Of a DNA stretch of 64,000 bases, positions 34,589 through 45,985 are shown one piece after another. The DNA is from Cymodocea nodosa (Eukaryota > Streptophyta > Magnoliopsida > Alismatales > Cymodoceaceae), in the NCBI GenBank assembly GCA_036874045.1, contig CM072343.1:6034001-6098000 (forward strand), given 5' to 3'. Each line of letters begins with the position of its first letter. The first letter of the stretch is position 1. Below the pieces are notes generated by a model that saw nothing but the letters and a program-made list of their open reading frames with translations, was not told where the DNA came from and made no database searches. Made by a program: the position numbers and the translations under genes.

Positions 34589-36819
34589 ATGAGGAAGATG
34601 ACACTCGAGTTCTAGGAAAATGTAGTTGACATGTTAGAATTTCTAAAAGATTTAGAGGAATGGCACACAAGGTAGAAAATCAGGAATACGACAAGGGAAA
34701 AAGAGCTACAAAACGTAAAATTTGACCTTTTCTATTGGAGAAAAGTTCTAGTTGATTTAGGCATACAAATACCTCAGATAATAGAAACTAGAATCAAAGT
34801 TGCGACAGAAATCGTTGTAAGCAAAGAGAGAAAAATTAGGCCAAATAATGAAGTTGCCCTAGAACTAATCCAACGTAAGTCCCGCCTTTAGTTTAGCATA
34901 GGTAGACGGGCTCAGTGGGCAATCTAGGAGCAACAAAGGAAAGAAACTGAAGAACAAGAGGAGCCGACTACTAAAAGACTTGTCCTTGAGGAATAGTAGC
35001 TAGGACCTTCGATTCCACCTCCTAAACCACTAGAAAGGGTGGTAGTTATGGGACCTTCCACTGAAGAAGAATTAAGAGAATTTGAAGAACTGGTTTGAGT
35101 TGGGAAAAACTAAGGAGAACCAGAAGATTTGGTAGGAGCTAAAATACACTTAGTGTTTGATATACTTTACAAGAGGAGGGCTACAGAAAAGTTGAAAGCC
35201 CAATATAAAATTAAAGTTGAACAGCATCAAGAAGCCACTGCCAGATTTACTACAAAAAGAGCTTAAGCTCGTCCTTCGAGACCAGCAATTATAGAAAAAA
35301 TTAAACAAGAAGAGCTAGTCCTTATGGCTCAAAGGCCTGTAGAGCCCATTTATGTAGACTTAATCTTAGAGGAAGAAGAGGAAGACCAGACACAATTAAT
35401 CAGAAGAAGGAAAGGAAAAGAGATAGTGCCTGAATATCAAGAGGAGATTAAATCTAAAAGATTAATATTAGTAGGGCTTGTAGAGCCAAATTTTGTAAGC
35501 CTACTATCCGATTCTAAGGATGAGCAGGAGCAGTAGCAACAGCAAGAGCAAAGAGAAGAAGCAAATCAGGCTGAAATTAATCTACAGCTTGTACAAATAG
35601 AAGAAACAAAAATTAGGGTAGAAGTTGATTTGCCCGTAACTCCATCCCAATCTGCCACAGAATCAGAAAGAATAGTGGCATTGCAGATTGGTAGTCAGGA
35701 GGAAGAAGAAAAAGAAAAAAATGAACAAGTAGCTGAACAAGTATATATAGAAAGAGATGACTCAACAGATTCCATTAAAGAGCAAAGAACTCTTCAACAA
35801 ATTTTGGACAGTATTCAAGACAGAGTGGAGAGTTCTACTAGCTCACCACCACAAATAGAAGCAGAAGCAAATATTTAGGAATCTGTGGAGCATCTTCAGC
35901 AAGTACAAGTTCAGCATTTGGAAGAGGAAGTTCAAGAACAAACCCCTCTAGAGCAACAAATGCATATTCCTGATTCTTTTGAAGCAACAGTTTTAAATGA
36001 AGTACATTTCTGGAGTCAGGAAGCTTATTACAAATACCAAGAGATTAGGGATTATGATATCATTTACAGTAGACCAGTAAATTGGGATGGATTGCAAGAA
36101 ATCAAAGATTTATTTGAATTCCAATGTCTACTGCAATATATTTCTCAAGAAAGAGGGCATGTAGTATATGAAAATCTAGTACCCTACTTTTATGTAAACT
36201 TAAGAGAAGGAGGAGGAGGATTAATTTCCAACGTAGAGGAAGCTGATGTACAAATAACACTAGAGCTTCCCTAAACATTTTAGGATTGAAGAATGAAGGA
36301 TTGGAAATTCTGGAAAGCACAACTACAATCGAGTGGACAGAGCAAGCAATAAAGGATTGTTTAGCTATCAATCCTAGTGTGCCCTTGTTAAATAAACTGA
36401 AGTAGCTAAATGGTACAGCACACATGATAGCTAACATTCTAATTAAGAATGTCTACCAACGATAAGGCCATGATATAGAACTGAGTCAATTTGTCAAATG
36501 GGCCACATATGCAGTTGTGAACAAAATTCAGATAAATTGGTTTGTAGTTTTCATCTCCAAGCTGAAATCAGTAAAGAAGAAATTATTTTATGGAGATCTG
36601 ATTCCACTGCTGATGGTGGACTATATTGATTTCACGAAATGGGCATCTAAAAGGATTAGATCAATAACTATTTCAGTGAAAGAATACAGAAATTATGTAG
36701 CTGCAGAGATTGCTGAACCTTTTGGAGGAATTACAGGAGCTGTAGAAAGGATTAACCAATTAGAGCAACAAGTAGAAAAGCTCCAGAAGGAAGTAGATGA
36801 ACTTAGGAGAAAAGATTAG
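34589..36819 (+). pseudogene. Gypsy-2 third ORF
   Basis: This is collinear with 23255-21022 on the other strand. The start MRKMTLEF is followed by stops at positions where gypsy-1 has Gln or Trp codons. Then come an acidic, Gln-rich linker (35324-35878) and the conserved domain (35990-36710) with YDIIYSRPVNWDGLQEIKDL, LVPYFYVNL, KIQINWFVVFISKLK and KKLFYGDLIPLL. The end is a coiled coil. A small indel near 36272 (before FGLKNEG) breaks the domain. It stops at TAG 36817-36819. Confidence 0.8.
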
Positions 36820-37462
36820 AATTGTATTGTTTGTCTACTTGTAATTGTATATATTTGTATGAAAAATATCTGACTGATTGTAATATATACTATTCATATA
36901 AATGAATGTATGTCTTTTAGATGTTTTTGCATTTGTGTTTGAGAATGATGTACTGGATGAATTATTTTAAATATTATATAATTTATGGAACATTATGCAA
37001 GATTGTTTAAAAGATTTACAATTTGCTGAATAACATGATTAAATGAAAGATAATTGATTAATGACTGAAAATATCTGCATGCTGCAAAGTAAAATATAAA
37101 TTCTGCATCACATGAAATGAATTGCAAGTTAAATATTTATATAATGTTCAGATATAAATGAGTTTTAATTAGAATGCTGCATTAGTGACATGTATTTAAT
37201 TTTATTTAAGTTGGAAAAATGTAGGAGAGAAAAAAAACATAGAAGTTAATACGAGGAGTAAGTTTTAGAAAACTGCCTAGTGTTAACTCAATGAAGTAAG
37301 TTTGTTGAGTTAACCTTAACTTCATGATATCAATAATATAATATAAGGTCACTCCATTGAGTTATCTGTAACTCAACGAAGTTAGTCCGTGGAGTTAGCA
37401 ATAGTAGCCAAAAGTAGTCCGTTGAGTTATTTGTAACTCAACGAGGTTAGTTCATGGATTAA
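36820..37462 (+). other. Gypsy-2 spacer after the third ORF, truncated
   Basis: AT-rich, with GTTGAGTTA/TAACTCAACG repeats at 37280-37445, collinear with 21021-20410 of gypsy-1 on the other strand. Collinearity ends at about 37462, before the point where gypsy-1 carries the F-box pseudogene, so it cannot be told whether gypsy-2 ever had one. Confidence 0.75.
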
Positions 37463-39358
37463 GCTAGGGAAATCTAAAGTGTGGATGAGATAAGGATCAT
37501 CACTCACATAGTCATAAGTAGATTTATTATTATTTGCCATAAATATAGGCAACACAAAGGAAAATAAGATTGAACAAAAAAATTTATGGCTAGATTTGGG
37601 AAGAAATGCACTAAAGAAAAATAAGTAATGGATTAAATCATCTACACATTAGATCTAGAAATGAACAACTCCAATAATGAAAGAATCACATATTAGAAGC
37701 AACAAAAGTCAAAAATCAATAATAAAGAATGAATGAGAGAAAGCAAGAAGAAGATCACCAAAAGAAGTTAGATCAATAGTGTTGATTTCAATGCATTGGA
37801 TCTTAATGCTCTAACACCATGACAAAGATCAAAGTAGGATGAAGACATCAAATGGTAGAGGAATGCAATGAGACGCAATGAAGAGATTTGAAGGGAGAAA
37901 GGGTGAGAGGACAACAATAGGCAAAAATCCCTCTAATCTTATTCACTAGGTGAGGGTGATCTACATACAAAACACTATATATAACATGTAGGGTGAATCT
38001 AGGTATACATGGAAACAAGTAACAGAAGAAGAAAGATCAATAATGTAATAGAGAAGGACTAGTAACCATCAAACATTCCAACTTGAGAGAGGATTGGAAA
38101 TTGATTTCGAAAGGTTTGAGGTATAGAAATGAATTTTCTTGTGAAAAAAGAAGGATATTTATACCTATAATTGAGCAAAAATCAAATTCCACTAAGACTT
38201 GTGCACAAATACCTCTCCTACAAAAATTTAAATTTCGTCAAACTTATTTTTGTTAAATTTTGAGTGCACCAAAAGGAAAAAGATAGGAAGAAAATGTGAA
38301 ACAAAAAATATATAAAGGACACCCATTAGGGAGACTTTGTGATTTTTCAATGACTTAATTAGCCTCATTTGGCAACCGTCTTTCTCTCCTACTTTGTTAC
38401 TCGACTCTTTTTCGTGACCGATGGCTCAAGTATGTTAACTTGATTTTGGTCTAATTTAATGATCTACTCCTCCTTTGCTAATTTATTTATCATCGACGAT
38501 GACCTATTTCTATCTGTTTTCTTTTAACTTTCTTTGGTGTTTTATTCCTTCCCTTTGGCATGAAGTTTTTACCGAGTATTTTCCACAAGTATTCCTTTTT
38601 TATTGGGCCTCCCTTAAATAGATTGTGGATTTTTATAAAAAGAAGAATATAGTTTTTACATGAAGTATCCTATGTATATGTTGCTTTCCTTTAGAGTTTT
38701 GACCAGCCTTTCCTATATGTTTTTTTTTTATTGGGCTTCCGTTCTTTAAATATATCGAGGGCTTTTATAAAAAGAAGAATATATTATTTACATAAAATAT
38801 CTTATGTACATGTTGCTTTCATCCATTAAATTTACTTCTAAACAGTCACTTCCTCGGACAATTAATTAACTCACCATTTCTTGTACCATTGGTATTTTGA
38901 ATTTTAAAACTATTTCTTCACATTTAAGTTTCATGCTTCTTATAAAATAAACTAAGCGAAACAAGCTTATCCCCACCCACAGATATATCGGCGTTCTATG
39001 AAAGAAAAAGAAGTCTTACATGGTAATGAATTTGAACTAATATATAATAAATTCTTTCACCTATCATTAATTAATTTTTAAGATAGATTATGTTACATGA
39101 TGCTATATCTAACCTTGAATAAGTCGAAAATTTGAAAGTCTCGCATATTTACGTATATCAATGAATATAATGTCGGTGACGAGGAGAAGCTTTCACAATC
39201 AAGTTTAGGAGAAGCTTTCACAATCAAGTTTTGGTATTATCAAAATAAAAAACCCCTTTGACTTGGTTCTGTATATCCAAGTCAGCTGGTTTGCATGTCA
39301 ACGTTGATGACAACGAGGCTCCTAGCAATCAGAACAAGGTTTTTTTTTTTGTTTTGTT
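37463..39358. other. Unassigned AT-rich region with a possible copia relic
   Basis: No gene is recognised. Minus-strand TGGTGTTAGAGC (37811-37822) resembles an iMet primer site with two mismatches, with a possible LTR end just to its right and a TATATATAG box near 37975, so a decayed minus-strand copia LTR may cover about 37820-38250. Two copies of a unit of about 130 bp containing AAAAAGAAGAATATA and TGTTGCTTTC lie at 38600-38830. A 24-bp tandem duplication (GGAGAAGCTTTCACAATCAA core) lies at about 39183-39232. Confidence 0.4.
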
Positions 39359-39815
39359 GTGTTGTGCCCTTGTCCAATGTATAAATTCATGGACAAGGTA
39401 AGCTTCTTTCCTCACCTGTGGAAGACGCCACTGGTTTCTGTTCCATCAGGTACGGTTGCCAGCGCATCTCAATATGTTCATTTCAGCATATGTGCAAGAA
39501 ATTGTGTTGGAGCTCCTCAGCAACAGTGGAATGTAATCCAAGGTCCTGGGCCCAAATCGTTGGAGTGATTCAGAGCTGGAGCTTCCGCTGTTGAGAAGAG
39601 CAGAAGATATCGAAAGATTCATTGCCTGGTACCACCCGGATCACGGTCTGTTTCTTCTTGCTTATTCTCTTCTTGTTTTGTTTCTTCTGCGTTTTTGGTT
39701 CGGTGGTGGTGTTGGTGTTGACTTTGCATGTCTTCCTGTTCCACCCGCATGCTTCGATTTTGCTATGCCTTATAGTTGCAGAGTGTCAGACTCTGATTCT
39801 TTATTCCTGGTATAG
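39359..39815 (+). promoter_or_regulatory. Probable 5' region of the GT47 gene, perhaps with a leader intron
   Basis: Base composition rises from AT-rich to about half GC here. A pyrimidine-rich stretch ending TTATAGTTGCAG (acceptor AG at 39780-39781) lies 34 bases before the chosen start codon, so a 5' UTR intron is plausible. Short open frames here have no recognisable product. Confidence 0.4.
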
Positions 39816-41771
39816 ATGGATGGGCACATGCTCCGTTTCCAGAAATTATGGAAAATCAGAGCCACAAGGTTTCTGATGATGGCAGCGGTGGTCTTCGTCA
39901 TCGTAGGATTTCAGAACCTTGTGCTTCTTACAGATCCGTCATCGCTGCTATCACTTTTCGGATTGCCGGTTACGGGGAAAGAGAGGTTTCCAGCAAGCGT
40001 GGAGAAAGAATCCTCCCTTCCCAACAACACAAGGAACATTTCTGCTCGGATCCCTGATATGAGCTCCAAAGATAACTCCCCTTCTTCCTCGTCTTCTTCA
40101 TCTTCTAAGCTGGACGATGCTAACAATTCGAATTTGGCTCCATCCGATACCCGTACATTTTCTCCGGCGAACAAAAACAAAACTCAAAAGCTCCCCGGGA
40201 CACGGAGGCCCGAGAAAAAGAAGAAGAAACGGCAGCGGTTCTCGGGTGTGTGGTCGATATCGGATATGAACCGCGAGCTGGCCGAGAACCGCGCTTCCTC
40301 CTCTCGATCACTGGTATCAATCGCACTTCGCCTTTGATAAGTTTTTACCAAACGATCACACCAATGTTGCAGGATGTTTGTCTCAATCGGTCTATCTACG
40401 TGTTTGTCTTGAAGATACTTCGCTGGCGTTCGAAAGTCGATCGACAAATGGTGTACGCAAGAGAACAGATCGAGAGAGCTCCGCTGGTGAACGCCGACAA
40501 AGAACTTTACGCTCCTATTTTCCGAAACTTGTCGAAGTTCAAACGGTGAGTGGTCCATGACGTCCCATCCAAATTCTTCCGTCGACCCACATTTCACCAA
40601 CCAAGAGCTAGCTTTGAACAGGAGCTATGAACTGATGGAGGAGATGTTGAAGGTGTACGTGTACAAGGAAGGAGAGAGGCCCATCTTCCACGAGCCATCA
40701 CTGACGGGGATCTACGCGTCGGAAGGTTGGTTCATGAAACAAATGGAGGAGAACAGGCGGTTCCTGGTGGAAGATCCCACAAAGCCCATCTGTTCTATAT
40801 GCCATTCAGCTCTCGCATTCTGCAGAAGGTCTTGTACGTCCCGCACTCCCACAAGCACAGGAATCTGATCGATCACCTGAGGGAATACGTCGGCACCATC
40901 TCATCTAAGTACCCCTTCTGGAATCGCACCGGCGGAGCCGACCACTTCCTTGCAGGTTGCCACGACTGGGTGAGACCTCATCGACGGCCGATCGACCATC
41001 TTGGGTTCCTTTGTTTGCTTTTCGTTCTTGTTTGCGTACGTATGAGCTAAGCTAAGGGCAGCGCCCGTGCAGGCAACCGACAAAACGGGGAAGAGCATGG
41101 ACAATGCCATAAGAGCCCTCTGCAACGCCGACGTCCGGGAAGGCTTCGAGATCGGCAAGGACGTGTCGCTGCCGGAGACGAACGTGATTGATGGGCGCAA
41201 CCTCCACCACAACCTCGGCGGAAAACCGTCCCACATGCGCACCACCCTCGCCTTCTTCGCCGGCAAGATGCACGGGTACCTCCGGCCCATCATCGTCCGG
41301 CATTGGGAGAACAAGCACCCCGACATGGTCATCTCCGGTCCCATCCCCCGCCGCATCATGGAAAGGAGGAAGGAGAAGAATAAGAAGAGGAAGACAACCA
41401 CGAGGTACCCGTACATGGACCACATGAAGAACAGCAAGTACTGCATCTGCCCCATGGGGTACGAGGTCAACAGCCCGAGAGTGGTGGAGGCGATATTCTA
41501 CGGCTGCGTGCCGGTGATCATCTCCGACAACTTTGTGCCGCCATTCTTCGAGGTGCTCGACTGGTCAGCCTTCTCCGTGGTGCTGCCGGAGAAGGACGTG
41601 CCGAGGTTGAGGGAGGTGCTGCTGGGGATCAACTACGACGAGCTGGAGAGGGGGGTCAGGGACGTGAGGCGGCATTTCCTGTGGAACCGGCGGCCGGCCA
41701 AGTACGACCTGTTCCACATGATACTCCATAACGTCTGGTTCAATAGATTGCGTCAGATACGCATGGAATAA
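39816..41771 (+). CDS. GT47 exostosin-family glycosyltransferase, four exons, one apparent frameshift
   Basis: This is a type II Golgi membrane protein of the plant exostosin family (GT47), which transfers sugars to cell-wall polymers; the substrate cannot be told. Exons: 39816-40313, 40415-40545, 40622-40969, 41073-41771, all with GT...AG introns of 76-103 bases. A short cytosolic tail is followed by a membrane anchor (about residues 17-38, RFLMMAAVVFVIVGF), a Ser-rich and Lys-rich stem, and then the catalytic domain: YELMEEMLKVYVYKEGE, GIYASEGWFMK, YPFWNRTGGADHFL, GKDVSLPE, LAFFAGKMHGYLRP, and SKYCICPMGYEVNSPRVVE with CVPVIISDNFVPPFFEV. Exons 2 and 3 sum to 479 bases where a multiple of 3 is needed. 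The frame changes at about 40784 (after VEDPTK), which fits loss of one base there. It is either a recent pseudogene or a sequence error. Predicted length is about 558 residues, normal for the family. Confidence 0.85.
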
Positions 41772-42067
41772 AACAGATGTTTGTTTTAGCGACAGTTCTA
41801 AATTAAATTGAACAATTCTGATAGAAAAAAAAATGTTTCTTGTAACGGTATTATTTGTAAATTTTCGAATTTACTTTTTATATTTTTATTAAAAGTGCAA
41901 TGTAGTAATATTTTATGAGCTATTTTTTTTTTAATATTTTAATATTGTAAATGATTTTACAATATATATTGATTAATTGAAAGAGAATATTTTTAATTAA
42001 TATTGTTAAAATATTTTCTCAAACTTATTAAGATAATCATGTTATGATATTTTAAACATATTTTAAT
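41772..42067. other. 3' flank of the GT47 gene
   Basis: Very AT-rich, with possible AATAAA-like signals near the stop codon (GGAATAAAAC overlaps it). No gene is visible. Confidence 0.5.
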
Positions 42068-42255
42068 ATTAATTCTTTCCTTTTTTATCTTCATTTCTAC
42101 TTTCCTTCATCATTTTTTCCTTTTTTTATCATTTTTTCCATTTCCATTGCTTTCTTTGTTTTTCCTCTCTTTTTTTCTTTTATTATTTTTCTTCTTTTTT
42201 TTTTTTCTTCTTCTTCTTCTTCCTTTTTTTTTTTTTTTCTTTCCCACTCTTCTTT
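42068..42255. repeat. Pyrimidine-rich (TTC/TTTC) low-complexity tract
   Basis: Nearly 190 bases of C and T on the + strand, with TTC repeats around 42208-42222 and long T runs. The Lys/Arg-rich frame on the other strand is a product of low complexity. Confidence 0.9.
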
Positions 42256-43480
42256 TGCTCCATGCCCTCTTTCTTCCTTGGCATGCGAGGGTTCTCGGCT
42301 TGGGTGGATAAAAATGACTAAAGTTTGTCTTCTTTGACAGTTCAGTCTTTTGTGTAGAAGATTTGTAATTGCTAATGAGCCTCATTTTCTCAAAGGAATT
42401 AGCTAGTGACTCAAAGATATTTGCCTAAGTTCGAGAACGTAATGTGATGGAATCTTCGGACCTGTGCTCCTTGGAAGAAAGGGATAAGGTAAGAAATATA
42501 TAAAGGCAATGTATGGATGGAAAACATATTATTCACGAGATTGGCTTTTCAAAAGCTCCTGATCTACAAGTTTCGAAAGCACATTCTCGTTCATGTCTTG
42601 TATTCGGGTGGCCCCTTCGATAAAAACCTGCAAAATAAATGAAAAAGCTTACCAACAAGGGTGGCCTCCATCGATTCATACCCCTTGCTAGTGACATCGA
42701 GAATGCTTGTTACCTAGATGCTCTTGGTGAGGGAGTAGGTGTCCTTCATGGGTTGTTTGCCTTTACGGTTAGAACCTACACATTGGCTTCTAATGGAGCT
42801 ACCGATAACGATGGTGTCTAGTACATTGTGACTTTAGCCTGAGTAGGCATTCTGCTTTATTGTAATGTCGAGGGCCTCTATCATAGAGGTTCATTAGCTT
42901 ACGTGTGTCCACTATGAGTTGCTTACTTTCGTCTACGGTTGATAGCAAGGTGACCTACTCTCAGATATATTGACCAGTCCCTCCATCTCCTCGTCTATTG
43001 TGGTGGGCAATGATGGTGATATTATTGGAGTTAGCTTCTCTAGTTGATTAACGAGGTTGGTGAGCCTGTTGTTGGCAAAGTGATTGAGGTGTTTGCCTCT
43101 ATTGATTCATGCCTTTACATGGGTATCAATCTGTCCTTGACATTCGAGACCAATGCATACTGACCACCATGTCGGGATGATTAGCTCCACGAGCCTCACT
43201 CCATTTCACTCGAGTGGATGCTTGTGACTATTTTTTATTGTGATTTTTTGGATTGGAAGGGTTAAAAGGCTTAATAAGTCTAGAAGGGGTTAGATGAGGA
43301 TTAGGTATTCTAAAGGAGACAACAGGTTGCATTCTCTTAATTGGATTTTAAAAGCATTTTAGAGGGTGTTTATGACATAATTTAGTGTAGATTTTCTAGG
43401 TTCTTCTATAGTTTGAGAGTTCCTTTAAATTCTACGAGTACATGACTTTATAAAATTGCCATTTGCTATTTTTACTTGAA
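42256..43480. other. Unassigned region, possibly an old gypsy relic on the minus strand
   Basis: No intact ORF. On the minus strand short coding-like stretches with many stops are seen (for example LVNQLEKLTPII around 43040 and DMNENVLSKLVDQELL around 42560), but no family can be named. The + frame at 42639-42821 has no recognisable product. Confidence 0.3.
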
Positions 43481-44700
43481 AGTATACCATGTGATGTTTG
43501 TTTTTCGAGACACTATTAATTAGACAACTTTTGAGGTTAGGATTTTAGAGTTGCTACTTAGTTTGTTAAAGTAAAAACTAAGAAAACCTTACAAACAACT
43601 TAGATAAGGATTAGTCTGCATTAGAGATCTAGGTAAGTGTCCAAATATAGATTGCGAAAATGTTAAACACCCAATCATGCCCAACCAAAGGTCAACCTCT
43701 CTATGTCTTGGATTAGTGACAGTCTATATTCGTGATTCATGAAAAGCTCAAATGCATATATTATCAAAATAAACAAAGAAGAGCTTAGATGGTTGACTAT
43801 GACTATGATTGTGTTGTGTTGAACTAGTAAGGATTTATACTAGTTTACATGGTGAACAAGGACACATCTTGTACACTCCAAAAGAAAAAAAGGTCAAAGC
43901 AAGAATGACTAAGGGAAGGTATCTGCAAGGATACATGAGGAGTCAATCGCAAAACAATGTTAAAATTACAAAGAATTTGTAGGGATTCATGCAAATTTAC
44001 TTAGAAAGAATAAATGAATTGGCAAGGGTTCATGCTAATCCATAAAAGCAAATTGCAATCAGAATTGGAAAAATTTTGAAAGGAAAGAAATTGGCTTAAT
44101 CAATGAGGATACACACCAAATGTAATATATAAAATAAATAAAAGTCATAGGTTGTGAATTTAAAAGGATTCATGTAAATTCACCAAAAAGATATCGTCAA
44201 ATTTGCAAAAAATAACATTGATTTGCAAGGGTTCATGCAAATCCAAGAGGACATGTTGCACAGATGCATGCAACTCCCCTAAAAACAAAGCAAGAATGTC
44301 AAGATAGAAATAAGATCTGCAAGGATTCATGCAGGACAAATTTGCAAGGGTTCATGTAAATTTGAAAGAAAAATTGCCATGTAAATTAGAAGTGATTGGG
44401 AAAGAAAATTAAATCAATTGGCGACAATATACACCAAGTGCAAATTACACTAGGAAGAAGAAATCCTCATTTTCTTGGAATCGATACTAATTCTCTCTTA
44501 CCTACCTGCATTGCTTGCACTAGTCAATTTTGTTAGTTTGATCTCTACGGTGTCAGGATATGATCTCTTTTCTCATTGACCTTCCCTCGTATTTATAGGG
44601 AAGGATTGTTATATCTAACTTATTTTGTTATTGTAACAAGTGTGACATTCAGTATTTTATTTAGCCACCATTTTACTAAGTCTCAACCTTGTTAACTAAA
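43481..44700. repeat. Decayed element with dispersed short motif repeats
   Basis: At 43500-43600 the sequence resembles the GAGTTGCTACTTAGT...AACTAAGAAAACCTTA block known from Ogre/Tat-type plant gypsy LTRs (from memory, inference). From about 43970 to 44365 the motif GCAAGGGTTCATGCAAAT and variants occur at least seven times at irregular spacing of 40-100 bases. No coding sequence is visible. Confidence 0.5.
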
Positions 44701-44749
44701 CAAGACTCTATTCTAGATAAAATGACTATAGCTCCGAACAATGTGTGTA

Positions 44750-45835
44750 CAGTTCTAGACAAAACAAAACAATTCCAAATAAAATGTGCACAATTTTAGA
44801 CAAATGGCTTTTTGTCTAGAAAAAAATGCTTTCAATGAAAAATTTATTAAAAAGGCTTTTAAGATATGTCTGGACAAAATTATTATAGTTCTAGACAAAA
44901 CATACATGGTTCTAGATAAATGACTATTTGCTGGGGTAAAAATACTTTCAATGAAAAATTTGATACAAGGCTTTAAAGACATGTCTAGATAAGATTATTA
45001 TAATTCTAGACAAAACTTACACAAATTTAGATAAACGGCTATTTGTCTAGATAAAAATGCTTTGATAAAAGACTTGATTAAGAAGCTTTGATGATGCGTT
45101 CGAATAAGATTGCAGAAAAAGATAATTTCAAATAGAATAGTTTTTTGTTCTAGATAGATACCTTTCATTGAGGCGAAAATTGTTAGAAAAAAAATGTCCA
45201 AATAAAAGTTCTGGACAAAATGAAATAATTTCGAACAAAATAGCTATTTGTGACAAAAAATGTTAGAAAAAATATTCAGATAAAAGTTTTGGACAAAACA
45301 AAATAGTTTCAAACAAGATAGTTTTGTCCGATCAAAACACTTTTGATTAAGGAAATTCTAGAGAAATATCTAAATAAAAGTTTTAGACAAAATGAAATAA
45401 TTCCAAACAAAAAAGTTATTTGTCCTAGATAAATATAATTGGTTATAAAGATAACAATCGCTAGAAAAAGTGTCCAAAAACATTTTTAGATAAAACAAAA
45501 TAGTTTCAAACAAAATAGCTATTTGTCTTGTTAAAATGCCTTTGATTAGGGTGGTTTTGGAAAAATGTTCAGATAAAAGTTTCAATAATTATGGACAAAA
45601 ATAGCTATTTGTCTTGGATAAATGTCTTTATTTATAAAGGCAAAAATTGCTAGAATAAATATCTAGATAAAAGTTTCAAACAAAATGAAAATAGTTCTAA
45701 ACAAAAGACTTATTTGTCTTCTAAAAATGCCTTTGACTAAGGCGGTTCTAGAAAATTTTTTTAGAAAAACTATAATAATTTCAAATAAAATAGCTATTTA
45801 TCTAGATAAATTGTTCATGCTCCTAACAACATGTA
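44750..45835. repeat. Degenerate minisatellite, about 11 units of 80-125 bp
   Basis: Each unit has the order GTTCTAGACAAAA(T/C), AATAATTTCAAACAAAATAG, CTATTTGTCTAGATAAA, TGCCTTTGATTAAGG, GAAAAATGTCTAGATAAAA, with variation in length and sequence. The small minus-strand open frames inside (44755-44982, 44998-45201, 45370-45585) arise from the repeat and are not genes. Confidence 0.88.
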
Positions 45836-45985
45836 TTTTCCTTGTCATGGTTAGTTGTGGCTTCCAATTTTCAAGGTTTTTAATAGTTGTTAATTAAGGG
45901 TTGAATATGGGATGTATATAGGTGTTTCTCTCTAGATGAAGTTGAAATGTCATTGAGGTATACAAACTAAAATCTAGGTTAAAAA

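Larger units (their letters stand above)
32476..37462 (+). mobile_element. Gypsy-2: Athila-type element, 3' part, host of copia-1
   Basis: From 32476 the sequence is collinear with gypsy-1 but on the + strand: the end of RNase H ([13 protein letters not shown]), integrase, spacer, third ORF, and spacer up to the GTTCATGGATTAAG motif that in gypsy-1 precedes the F-box region. It stops there abruptly. The left part should lie outside the window on the far side of copia-1. The 3' LTR is absent. Confidence 0.88.

Noticed and set aside
40901..41470. Long minus-strand ORFs opposite the GT47 exons
   Set aside because: They are shadows of GC-rich coding sequence on the plus strand; no domain is recognisable.
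42110..42385. Lys/Arg-rich minus-strand ORF
   Set aside because: Translation of a low-complexity CT tract.
42600..42700. GTAAG...TTTTGCAG on the minus strand as an intron in a hidden gene
   Set aside because: It would be only about 25 bases long, too short for a plant intron, and the flanking frames have several stops.
43970..45835. CRISPR-like array of repeats and spacers
   Set aside because: The repeats are degenerate and irregular, and the context is a plant nuclear genome; a decayed minisatellite explains it.
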